Below, in pieces: positions 46,793 to 57,824 of a stretch of 64,000 nt of DNA. Positions within the stretch are counted from its first letter, which is position 1, and each line of letters starts with the position of its first letter. The notes under the pieces are model-generated. The model saw nothing but the letters and a program-made list of their open reading frames with translations. It was not told where the DNA came from and searched no databases. The stretch comes from Lethocerus indicus (Eukaryota > Arthropoda > Insecta > Hemiptera > Belostomatidae). The DNA lies in assembly GCA_019843655.1 (NCBI GenBank), contig JACDQD010000010.1:1843637-1907636 (forward strand), in the 5' to 3' direction. The translations under genes and the position numbers were made by a program.

Positions 46793-48355
46793 CTTCGGAA
46801 TATTAAGTCTTCGGAATCCGAATATAGAAATTAGTCTAAAACAGTATTCAGCCTGGAATCGTGGATGTTTCTCACAATCGTCTAATTAGGCAACAAGCAA
46901 CAGGCATATATTTAAGTAAGCGTGTTACCTTTATATAAATTGAAGCGATAAAATTTTAAATAACGATTCTCATTTTGTCTAATGGTAAATTATTATTCGA
47001 AGCCGTTCTGGGCTTCGATTTGAATTATAATACTTATCCAGTTAACATCTAGCTATCATTTCATTGAGAGTGAGTTGAACGCCAAATATATTTTCGATCG
47101 TATTGAACATGAACTAAATCGTGCATATTTTATTCAAATCGATTTTCGAGCCCGGTCGTCGTTTTACGACGCGTTTTAAATACGCGGTTCCGGGTAAATA
47201 TAATTTTGTTTAATTACGCTCTTCGGCGCCAATTTACCATTTTTCGTGCCCGAACGTTGAAATCATTTCCCCCTTTTACGAGTTTTTCCCCTTCCCCCAC
47301 CTCCTCCTAATGATGAGTTTCCGCGGAACGAGTTATTACGAGTGGAGTGCGCCGAAAGCGCACCGCCCTCTCTACCAATACTAATTTCGAAACGGTCGCT
47401 ATTAATTTTTAAATACGAGCGGAAAGAAGTACACAGTTTACAGACTGTTCGGTGACGTATATTTTCGGAAAATCTCAATTGGTCATATGAACTGAAACCC
47501 TGCGGACAATGAAGTTTGAAACTGTCGAATGTATTTCTTCTCAATGTGCTCCGTTTTGAAATGGCAAGCAGTCGTGACAATGAAACTACTTTCTGCGCGT
47601 ACACAGTAATTCTGCGGGTACATTGAAGAGAAGGGAGAAAACAGAAAGATTGACTTAAATACTTAAAAATTGTTCAATAAAGATTTACATTATTTATGAT
47701 AGTATTTCAATTTTTTTTTGGACAGTGTCCAATAGAAAAGTTACCACTTAATATTTGTAGCAGTTTCGCTGCCAAGACGGAATTCGATTGTCGTATAATT
47801 TATAGCCGTAATATTGCCAAAAACCGGGTTCGCATTGTGGAAAAAGTAGAATTCTTAATTGTCAAATTGTCGAATAGGTGTGAAACAATAAAAATGCGTC
47901 TCGGAAATAGGTTCTGGCAAAGGAGGGGTAAGACTGGAGAGATTTGGTTTCAGTTGGCAGTTGGGCCGGGGAGAAGTTGTCGCCGGCCGAGGTGGAATAA
48001 CTTCACTCTTCACTCAATCGGAATTAATAATCGCGACTTTAAATGTCGTATGATAATTATTTCCGAGGAATAGACCGGGCGAGGAGAAGCGCACAGCGTA
48101 CCCGTCCGGAATAATAAAGTGATAAGTCCTCTTGTAAGTCCCACTGTGTACCCGGCTTTCTCTACAACTGCCAACAGCTACAACTTTTGTTGGCCGTTTT
48201 AATTCGGTTCCGAAACAGCACCAACGCCGGAACGACAACTAAACTGATAGTTGTGTCCCAGATACGTGGACACAAGTTATAAACCATTTGAAATGATCAA
48301 ATACCATGTAATTGACAGGAAATAACGCGTGAATAAACTGAATTGTTTCCAGTCG

Positions 48356-48364
48356 TATAAATAG
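48356..48364 (+). promoter_or_regulatory. Orphan TATA box
   Basis: TATAAATAG within a GC-richer flank. No initiator (TCAGT-like) at the expected 25-30 bp downstream, so promoter function is doubtful. Confidence 0.1.
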
Positions 48365-48871
48365 CCGAGCGCACGACAATTAAATTTTTCCCGACAAATA
48401 ATAAATCTTGGCCGAGATAAGGTTCGAGGAACGACTTTTTTCTAATTGACGAGTTTCCTGTCGCATAACCGGAAATTATGAACGCGTGACGAAGGAAAAC
48501 AAAAGGACGTTTCAGGGGGGGAAGAAAAAAGCATAGGCGGAATGTAAGCTGACTAATGAGTAAATAAGTAATAAATCATATGACAGACCGGGACCAACAT
48601 ACAAGCTATTATTATGTACAATGGGAGTTTATTTTTAGTCTCTTCGCATGCTAGAATCGACTGCGTCATAGCCGATTAAAAATACGCCGATGATCTTCGT
48701 CCGGGTGACTAGTTATGTACAGTTAAAATACATTGACAAAAAAAAGGTCGGATTTTAGTTCTTAGTATGTATGAAAATTTGTGTCCAACAAGAATGAACA
48801 AGAAGTGTGAAGTTCACAAGGAGAGGTGGCTATAAACAAGTCTAACTTATTCCTTTAGAGTCAGACACTCT

Positions 48872-49106
48872 AAACCTGTATTATTTATTTAACAGTTTAC
48901 AGTCAGTGGATTATCCAACACTGTATTTCGCATTTGATTCAAACCCCAGTGGATTACGCGAATGTTCGGAATATATCACCGGCGAGCGCAATGCTATATC
49001 CCCAAAATATGCGAGTTGGCCCAATTTTTATGCTTATCTTCGGGCACTCGGTTTTTTCGGCCTATCGCAGTTTTTCAGTGAATACTCGCTGCTTAATTCG
49101 CGTTAA
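48872..49106 (+). CDS. Possible plus-strand exon, 68 codons
   Basis: Tandem acceptors occur at 48894-48895 (ATTATTTATTTAACAG) and 48901-48902 (TTTACAG). From 48903 a frame runs open for 68 codons to TAA at 49104-49106: SVDYPTLYFAFDSNPSG..., then SEYITGERNAISPKYASWP. It has balanced composition and no repeats. A second frame (48934-49236, 100 codons, hydrophobic tail) is also open, which weakens the case for either. An orphan TATAAATAG lies 540 bp upstream. No family recognised. Confidence 0.14.
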
Positions 49107-49392
49107 TGGCTGTCGACACCGCCGATATCGCGAGTCCCATTCACTTCTCCCAACCGGAAAACTAGCGCTTATTGCGCTTTGTTGTGTTGTTTTTCTTTCT
49201 TCTTTTTGTCTCTGTAAACCTCGTGTCGCAATCTAATGTCCGTGTATGTACACAGTGGCCGATAAAAATATGCGACTGCATTTTAATATTAGACATACAA
49301 AAAAAAACTAAGTAAAAAAAGAGCTACAATATTGTTTGTTGTATAATAAAGCCGATATAAGTTAAACCCGCTCCTACCGGTTGAGAGATTAA

Positions 49393-49794
49393 AACGGCAA
49401 TTCCGATAGTCGTGTGCCGACGAAGGCAGTTTTAGTTAAATTAAAAACTCGGGATTTATTAAACAAGAATTTTCGAAGCGTGAACCCCCGAGGGAAACTA
49501 AAGATAAGTGGGTTGTCGTTTTCCGATTCAACTTCAACATCGGAAATGACTGTTGCACATGTAAACGTAATGAAAGACGATACTTCAAAATGTATTACGG
49601 TTCCTGCTTGGTCTTCAGCTAGACCGGTTTCGGTCTTAAAAGTTCTGAGGGATAGTAAATGGAAAAAATACTCAGATACAGCGGTGCTATATTCTCAGAC
49701 ATTATATCGGCACTCAAAAACGAATAATTTAAGTATTGAGGAATATCAGTATCGAGGCCTTAAGAGGACGGTCCTGAGGTACCATCCAACTTGA
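49393..49794 (+). CDS. Open frame, 133 codons, unknown
   Basis: Stop-free from 49393 to TGA at 49792-49794. The first ATG is at 49546, giving about 82 residues from there. The product is hydrophilic with mixed composition (KTRDLLNKNFRSVNPRGK, later VLRDSKWKKYSDTAV) and has no low-complexity run, which makes it the cleanest-looking frame in the AT-rich right half. No acceptor was identified at its start, and no domain is recognised. About one frame of this length is expected by chance in the window. Confidence 0.13.
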   Translation, partial: NGNSDSRVPTKAVLVKLKTRDLLNKNFRSVNPRGKLKISGLSFSDSTSTSEMTVAHVNVMKDDTSKCITVPAWSSARPVSVLKVLRDSKWKKYSDTAVLYSQTLYRHSKTNNLSIEEYQYRGLKRTVLRYHPT

Positions 49795-50537
49795 AATATA
49801 TGAACCGAAGGATTTAATTAACTAACCGCATTAACTTAAAGTGAAAAGCCTCGCATCGACTCCCCGAAGGAAACTTTCTGTCCGACATTGAAGTCTCTTT
49901 TATTTATTTTTTTTTATTTTACAACTTAATACCTTCTTAAACGCGGCCGACCGCACGCGATTCGCGTTTAATCGACGAAAACGCTAAGTGCGTAACTAAC
50001 TAAGAGAGTTGGCCCTCGAAATGTTTGCAAGGGAGGAGGCCTTCCGCCGGGGCTTGAGGGCTCTAAGGGGAGAGGAGGGGGGAAGGGACGAGGTAAAAAT
50101 TTTTTAAGTTCATTAAAAAGTGAAAAAAAAAACGGAAAAACGGAAAGCTTTTTTCTCAAACGTTAGATTTACTTAACCTGGGCCCCACTTTAATGAAATT
50201 TCGCCGAAAACTGAATTACTTTGTGGAAATGTGGACCCCCGTCCACCACACACAACTCACGAAGAGGCCCTTCCACAACACTCGGGAGAAACGCTGCCTG
50301 CTACTTTTCCAAGGGAGACCGGTCTCAATTGATGTCGAGTACTTGTCGATAAAAACTTTCAAGCAATTAATATCCCCGAACTATCGGATTTTGTTTAATG
50401 AAATTACTTTTCGACTCAAATTAAACGTAGCACTAAATTACGTGTAGGTCTGCTATGTGATCCTTAACATAAATCCTATTATTAATTATCGCGCAACAAT
50501 CAAACGGTCATAAAAGTGTTCCGCCAGATAAACAATA

Positions 50538-50561
50538 TATCTAATAAATAAATATTAGATA
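50538..50561. repeat. Perfect 9-bp inverted repeat, AT-rich
   Basis: TATCTAATA, 6-base loop, TATTAGATA; lies in a longer run of ATATAT-type sequence. Confidence 0.75.
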
Positions 50562-51446
50562 AATAATATATCTATTTTATTTTTTCATCTAAATTTTTAT
50601 GAGTTTTTATTCTTACTATTATAAGATACTGTAGTAGAATTTTACCTGACAAAGATATGAATTATGATTCGTGTCCATTGGAATAATGACAATAGAGGTA
50701 ATTACATTATGGAAAATAGTAATTATTTAAACAGTTGCCAAGATTGTAGTTTACTGTCTGGAATTTGCATTAGTCACATTTTATTTAGTTTATTAATGTT
50801 GCCGATTATGCTTATAAAACAACCTGTTTAGTTATATAAACTACTTACTGAAACAGAATTCCCGACATTATTTTTCCTATTTACCATAAGGAAACTTGAA
50901 TGTTTCATTCCCATAAAGAGAATTAATAAATACCCTCGCTTCGAGCAATTTTCCATGGACAGGAAAAATAAGTATTTGGGAGGAGAAAAATATTCTTTTT
51001 TTATGTAATTTTATTGAGTGGTATCGATGTAAATTAGTCGCCTATTCGTGAATTGTAGCTAATAAGATATAGTTAATATTTCATATGCTCCTATAACTGT
51101 GGATCTTATAGGCCGATTGCGGTAGAACTCGCTGATTTAGACCGGTTTCCCCTTCTCTACACAGTCAGTACGCAAAATGACATTCCAAACCCTAAAGTTT
51201 TCATACATGAATTTTAAAATGACTTCGGCAAGCCTACAGACTGTTTAAAAACAGAGGAACGGGGCCCATTCGGTATTCATTATATTTCCCGAATATTTTA
51301 AAAGACAATAAAGACTCTCCTGTCGGGAAACCGGAGGTCGTCAGAGAGGTTTTTTTTACTACGGTAATGACAGCGCAATGTTTCAAGATAATACTGCGAC
51401 ACGTCCGATTAATTTACCCGACCGAAGGACTCGTCTCTGTCCCGAA

Positions 51447-51470
51447 CCGTATACGGAAAAACGTATACGG
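51447..51470. repeat. Repeated palindrome CCGTATACGG
   Basis: Perfect 10-bp palindrome at 51447-51456 followed, after AAAAA, by a second copy lacking only the first C (51462-51470); centres about 1.5 helical turns apart. Confidence 0.8.
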
Positions 51471-52186
51471 AGTCCCCGAGCTTATAATGAAATTATTATA
51501 ATGACGACGAAGATGATGAATGATGATGGGCCATAGTCGAGCGAGCAAACACAATACCCGGAGGGGCTGGATATCTCTCCTGCTGGCCGCCGGCATCTCA
51601 CCAAGTCATCTTCCAACATTCAGCAGTTTTCACATTATTCCCACTTTTAGTTTTTTCCCTTCAAATCCTTCTCCCACAGTCATTCGGCGGACAGTAGCAG
51701 GTTGTAGAGGAAAAGCGGGGAAAAACGACGGTATATCCGGAAATGGTTACTTCAGACATTACGAACATTAATATTGGTACAATACACATACTACATAATT
51801 CTTCCTCTACAACCTCCCTCTCGATATTTCCCCCTGATAACTTACTTAAGTTTCTCCATCCGATGTCCACTCTGAAGTTATAGACTCGGTTTCTTCGGGA
51901 ATTGGAGGCGGATTCAAATTTCGAAAACGATATAAGGGTCCAGCTTGCGGCGCCAGTTAAACTGAAGGGTACACGACGCCTGAATCAAGAATAGGAACAA
52001 TAACTGTAACTAAAAGCAATACTGAGGGAAAGGGCTAGGGTCGGATGAGCTAGGAGGGACACGAGTAGCCTCCAATATCGCGAGGAGCCGCGCCGCCGGC
52101 CATCCACCTCCTCCCACTGCTCATCCTCCTCTAGATTATAACGCAGAAATGTTGGACCAATAACAATTTTAACGAACAACCACCAT

Positions 52187-52213
52187 CCCCCCACCCACCC
52201 CACCCCACCCCCC
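52187..52213 (-). other. i-motif / minus-strand G-quadruplex
   Basis: Five C-runs (6,3,4,4,6) separated by single A. The same pattern recurs at 63876-63896. Confidence 0.72.
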
Positions 52214-52406
52214 AGTGTTCCTACCAATAACAATCAAAGTATATTCGGGGCCGTAAACCGGAGCCGACCCCCGCTAGTCGGATATTGCATTCCCGATAGC
52301 CGATCGTCCGAATAAAAACCGGCCCAAGGAAAAACACGACGGGGGTGGGGAAAATAACGCGGAGAAAATATATTCGGGGAAAAAACGGCAATTATAACAA
52401 CATGGG

Positions 52407-52420
52407 TTTTATCGATAAAA
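52407..52420. promoter_or_regulatory. DRE-containing 14-bp palindrome
   Basis: TTTTATCGATAAAA is a perfect palindrome with the DREF/BEAF-type core TATCGATA at its centre, flanked by GGG on the left and TAACCC on the right. In insects such sites mark housekeeping promoters and domain borders. No promoter-linked ORF is evident here. Confidence 0.3.
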
Positions 52421-53960
52421 TAACCCCCGCCCACCACCATCAACAACACTCCCGGACTAATTTCAGGATTTCCTTTTCGGCTGAGAAGAAAAAACGGATT
52501 TTCCCGTGAAACGATTGGTATCGTCCGAGAAAACCCTGGAGCTAGGTGAGAGAACTTTCGAATTCCATAGAAAATATTGTAAGGACCGAGTTAAATATTT
52601 CCAATATTTGGCATTAATAATACATCTATACTCTCTGGAAATATTTTAAAAATAGATAACTGGCTATTAAAGATATCGACTACTATTTAGGTTTCCAGGT
52701 TTATATTGAAACATAGTTGGATAATTTGGAAATATACGAAAATAAATTCAAAGTTTTTCTTTGGACGGAAGAGGACTTAGAATGGTACTTACGATTGGGA
52801 AGTTCAAATGGGGATAAAATAGAGAGCGATGTGATTTACTATACTCATTCGTTAATCGGGACCGAGAGATAGACAGTCCCCGTGTTACGTAACAGAGACA
52901 ATACACGTAACACACAGAAGCGTAGAACAATAAAAAGTCAATAAGGAATTATGAAAAACAGTTCGCGCTTTACTTTCCTTAATATGCATAGTAAATTAAA
53001 ACGCTGCGCCCAGACAATTAAGTTTTACCCGAGTGCCGCATTTAAATATTTTTTATTACGACGCCTGTCAAACTTAAACGACTGTACACTGTAAGTATAA
53101 TCGGCTTGAATGTTCGAGATAAGTACGATACGATCGTTGGCCTGGAATGAACGATTGTAGTGAAACGAAAGTAGAACGGGAGACGGACGGAGGCCGGTCG
53201 GTCGTTCCCGAAAGTCGAATAAGATGAGTAGAGAGCGTGTGGGATGGGGGCATACGTATGGATGCATACGAAATGACGGTTATGGTGAGGGGCGACAGGC
53301 GGGAGGGGGTTACCGAAAAAAGGGCCGAGATCTATATCTCGGGGGGCCCCAAACAATAACCGTTTTAAATAACGGCGGACTCTGGGGCGGCAATAACATT
53401 CAAACTATAGTCGGTGCAATGAACCCCCGTTCCTCGCCCTCGCAACATAGATATTGTTTTCTCAATAACCCTTTACCTTCCTTTCCTTCCTCCACCCCCG
53501 TTTTCCCTTTACGACCGCAATAATGCAAAAAAAAAAGAATACAGGGAAACCGGCGGTACGACAACTAATGTTATCGAGCGGCTACGATATTAACGGCGGC
53601 GATACGGGACTCGCATCGCAAAAATTTGATACGAAAACGCTCCAGCGAAAAAAGTCCCCAATTATTACTTGCGGCCGAAATCGTTTAAAAAACTTATATT
53701 ACTCTTCGGAAGAGCCGATCCCCTATAATTGACCGTTGTAGTGGCTGACAAAATCAGGCATAAGGGCACCCTTAGTAAGGAAATTTTGATTTTCTGGCAA
53801 TAGACTTTCCGCAGGTGAAAGTCCTGCGGGGTAGAGGGTTCGTAAATGTTTACGAGGGCTTTACGCACAATCAACAATAATCCGGAGTGATCACAATTTA
53901 TAGCGCGCGGGGGGGGGGGCGAATCTTCCAAAGTGGAAGGGAGGAATTTTTTTTCCCAAA

Positions 53961-54011
53961 ATGAATCAGAACGACGCCAAATATGGGTGTTCTACGACTA
54001 TTAATAGCTCG
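53961..54011 (+). CDS. Possible first coding exon, 17 codons
   Basis: ATG in a favourable context (CAAAATGA) opens MNQNDAKYGCSTTINSS, which ends exactly at a strong donor TCG|GTAAGTAAG (donor from 54012) in phase 0. Alternatively T8 followed by AATCAG at about 53967-53972 could act as an acceptor and make a 39-nt micro-exon. Candidate downstream exons at 54970-55000 (acceptor TTACAG, donor GAG|GTGAGACC) and 56307 do not keep this frame open, so the gene model is incomplete. Confidence 0.17.
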
Positions 54012-56280
54012 GTAAGTAAGCTCCACCGTGTATATAACTTATTAAATAGGAACATAGGGTACAGAGAGTATAGGGAGACCGGTTACATGCGGCTGCGGGG
54101 GGGTGCTCGAGTGGAACAAGTCCCGCGTTATGATTTGCTGTTGCCGGACTGAGGCTTAAATGGTAGAGGCCGTTACATATATCAGTAGATGAGGGGGAAA
54201 ATACACTGTAAAAGGCCCAGACCGGTCCAGATGGGGGACGTTAAGTGTCGCCCTCTATAATCTATAACGCCCGACGTCTCGCATAATATCGGCCCGAAGA
54301 CGTTACCGGCCCGTAACGTCGTCGAACAAATTCAGAGCGGACGAGCTCAGTGTTTATCGACTGGGGGGGGATATGCGCCTGTTTAACCCACAAACCCCGG
54401 CAGGCAACGACGGCCCCATAACGCACCCTATTAGTACCGGTACCCACCGCCGGCGGTAGATCCATTAATTCGGTCGCGTTATATACTCTGTCCAATGTAT
54501 ACTTGCTGCGGGATTCAGAAAACGCCGGGCTGTACCTACATCTCATATATACAGTGTCATTCTTGAGCAGATTTGTCTCGATTAGTAGTGAGATTCCCGT
54601 CAATACTCGATGCTACGTCACAGTAACGTTACAACAAACAAGAATGTTGCTGAAACAGATTCTACACTTGATTACCTACCGTTAAAAAATTTCGGCCGTA
54701 AATATAAATATGAAAGAGTTTGGGAGCAGTTTTGCAAAATAGTGCTGTGCGAACAAATATAAAAGAAATAATTGCGTTTGATATGGAAAAGAGACTTAAA
54801 CACGATGCTTAATGTTGAACTAGTTTAAATACGACATTAAAACTGCAGACATATATGGTTTCTAGATTGAAAGGCTAATAAGAATTTTCTAAAAAAAATC
54901 TCTATCTACAACTAGGAATTCGGCTAGTCGAGTACTGTTTCAATGCGTTTATTTAATTCGTTACAGCATTGTCGAAAACGTTAGCCCGTTTCGGGAGGTG
55001 AGACCGTCTTCGGTTATTGTGCAGTGAATTAGAGGATTTAAATTTCCGTCTCGGACAGATAGTGGGGCCGGCGACATTGCTACATAGCGTATAAAACTAC
55101 ATAAATTATCGAGGCATTGGCAAATGGTCGCGAGTTTGAGCGGTGCGCGTTTATTCCGTTCACGGGCGGCCTTCCACTCGGAGGGCCCACCCCGATACAC
55201 AATTGGACAGGACATTAACCACGAGACTACTAATTAGTCGGGCAGAGTTTTCAATATTTATGGGAATCCACCTGTGCGGTATGCCAGCCGTAATTTTTAC
55301 ACGTTTAATCCACCCGTCCGGCATTGTTATCGGTTTTCGGCTATTTTAAGATACCCACACCGGAGGTCCGCCACGATTCTGAATTTCCGCCCGTTTGGTC
55401 GTCAGGTACAATAGGACGGTTCAACGACAGTCGAGAATTAGGGAGAACTCCACAATTACTTTACTGGGATTACTTAACGGGGGAACCGATTTAACATAAG
55501 AAAGTGTATACAGAAGACCGCGGAAAGATAATATTTACCTTAAAGTTACCTAATTTATCGAGACGGTGTATAACTTTACAAGAATGTACAGGTGTGGGTG
55601 TCTGGAAAATATTTCCCCAAAATACCTCGCAGCATCTTCACCCCCGGCTATAACGATCGATCGGCCTTTCGGGATCGATACAAATTTATATCGAATAGAA
55701 TTGAATTTTCTAAACGAGAGGGGATATTTTCGAGGGTCAAGAAGGAGAGAGGGAGGGGGCGGGATTGGGGAGGGGGGGAGGGCAGGATATAAGCGTGACA
55801 GAGTACAAGTGGATTTAGGTCGGCCAGTTAGATGATGACGTGGCCCTCCCCCGTTCGAGGGGGTGCAGAGTTGAAAAAATTAAAAACGTCGGCCATAGTT
55901 GAAGGGTGAAACGAAGGGAGGAGGAGGACGGGGGCGTGGACTTAGCGAGGAGGGGTGGTTGTAGGGGGCGCCATTGTTTCAACCAGGGCTAGTAGATTGA
56001 CTTGTAATTGAATTCTGTAGAACGTGCCCCCCTCCCAGCCCCCCGCCGCGGCTCCTGCTTCACATTTATATAGAAATTGTTATCAGTCAATTTAAGTCCC
56101 CTTATTGACTTTCATATTTTCCAGGTATGGAGGGAGGGGGAGGTGGAAGGAAGGGGTGGTTCGATGCGAATGATTTCTGTTAAGAGGGTTTTCTCTGAAA
56201 GCGGGGCTTTGAATCTCAGATGAGAATTGGCCAGCGGGGGCCCTCTGCGAAACTTCAGTTTTTTGTTATTTCCATTAATT

Positions 56281-56463
56281 TTTTTTCCTCTCTTTCTGTC
56301 TCCCAGCTATCGATTGCTGTTTTGCGAACGACATGAACTAGTGTCCCGGCCCGAAATACATTCTTCCTGTCGGATCGATCTGGGCGGAATATTGTTTTTC
56401 TTTTACATAAATTTACGAAGGAACTCACAAATAGGCTTCGACGTACGTAGAATTGGACTATAA
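56281..56463 (+). CDS. Possible plus-strand last exon, 51 codons
   Basis: A textbook acceptor: branch-point-like CATTAAT near 56273, then T8 and CCTCTCTTTCTGTCTCCCAG with AG at 56305-56306. From 56307, one frame (one base completes a codon) is open for 51 codons to TAA at 56461-56463, reading YRLLFCERHELVSRPEIHS... and ending FDVRRIGL. The other frames stop within about 10 codons. The first bases CTATCGATT also resemble the DRE motif. A 117-codon minus-strand frame (56255-56608) overlaps it. The acceptor is the best part of the evidence; coding is unproven and no domain is recognised. Confidence 0.2.
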   Translation, partial: FFPLFLSPSYRLLFCERHELVSRPEIHSSCRIDLGGILFFFYINLRRNSQIGFDVRRIGL

Positions 56464-56754
56464 AAAGTACGCCGGAATTGAAAACTTCACGAAATAACTG
56501 AAATAGAATGACTGAAATCGGTCTAGTGGGCGGTGATTTTCGACCGTCGTTTGTACGGTGGCCGGCTGCAGATTGGGAATTGGCAGCGGCGAGCCCGGCG
56601 GTGGTCACGTGTGAACCTGCGTTTATATAGGCCCCTGTGTGCGGATATAAAGCGGAAATTGATTTGGGCCGAAAATGATAATGGCGGTCACGAACGGGGC
56701 GCCGACTTATGAGTGACGTTGGGCACCGAAAAAGGGACCGACGCGGGTGCGTAG

Positions 56755-56757
<3 letters not shown>

Positions 56758-56842
<85 letters not shown>
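56758..56842. repeat. (GA)42, longest dinucleotide array
   Basis: An uninterrupted 85-bp GA array followed by GGGAGGGAGG. It is a GAGA-factor-type and H-DNA-capable homopurine tract, and allele length is probably variable. Confidence 0.97.
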
Positions 56843-56845
<3 letters not shown>

Positions 56846-57802
56846 GAGGGAGGGTGAGAGAGTGTGAGGGCCACTACACTCGATTATTATTCAACCGGCG
56901 CCAACAGTGTACATTTTGACGGTTACACATAAAGCTCGTTAACGGGGGTATGGTTGGGGGGAGGGGGGCCGATAGAGGGACAACCCCCCTCCCACCCTCC
57001 TTGCTCAGTTTACCACCCAGTAGTTGAACATTTGATACTATAAAACGAATCAATAGCCAGAATTTCCTATATTCGAGCCGTCAATTCAGTAAATACGAGA
57101 CCTTTTATCGGGTTAAATTTCACAATTTCTGCCATTAGTTACTAAGTAACTATAACTTTATTATATTTTTATGTTATTACCCTCCTTGGTTATATATTGC
57201 AGTTAAATACTCGGCTTTTATGCGCTTAAGGTTTGGACTGTTAGAGTTTGGCCATCTCTAATAACTTTATTAACTCTAAGACGTCTAATAAAAACGGTTG
57301 GTGGACTGACTGATGTCACTAAATTTGATAGAACTAAAATTTACATTCGGTGCAACAATCGACGTAAATGTATAACATTTTATACGTGCATTAATACATA
57401 ACTGAGGGCGCCGAATTATCAAAAAAAAAGTGAAAACCTGTAACAATATCGGAACTAGAGTAACGGGTGGGTTGGGGAGAGAGTTCAGGGGGCTGAGCTA
57501 CGCGGTGGCTGTGAATTATTGATGAATTTTCCTAGTGGAATCGGCGTCTCCCTCAGCCGAGCGGTCTTCTCCGCGGAAACCTCCAGAAAGTCATAAAATG
57601 TCTGAACATTACCAGGATCAAAAAGAAAGGACCCTCTGCACACGGCGGGACGGTCAGTTCTAGATGTCTTCGGCGCGTGATCAAATTATCTTTGATTTTC
57701 AAATTGGGCAACAGTAACTCCAACTATCATTAAACTGTCCCAGTGATAATACACTGCCCGGACTCGGTTTGAATAAAACCAGTACTTTTCAAGTGACAGG
57801 GC

Positions 57803-57824
57803 AGAGAGAGAGAGAGAGAGAGAG
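57803..57824. repeat. (GA)11 microsatellite
   Basis: Short pure GA array, followed by two GTAGAAA copies (AGTAGAAAGTAGAAA). Confidence 0.9.

Noticed and set aside
47940..47955. Homeobox-like IWFQ
   Set aside because: Translation continues LAVGPG, with none of the helix-3 residues; chance tetrapeptide.
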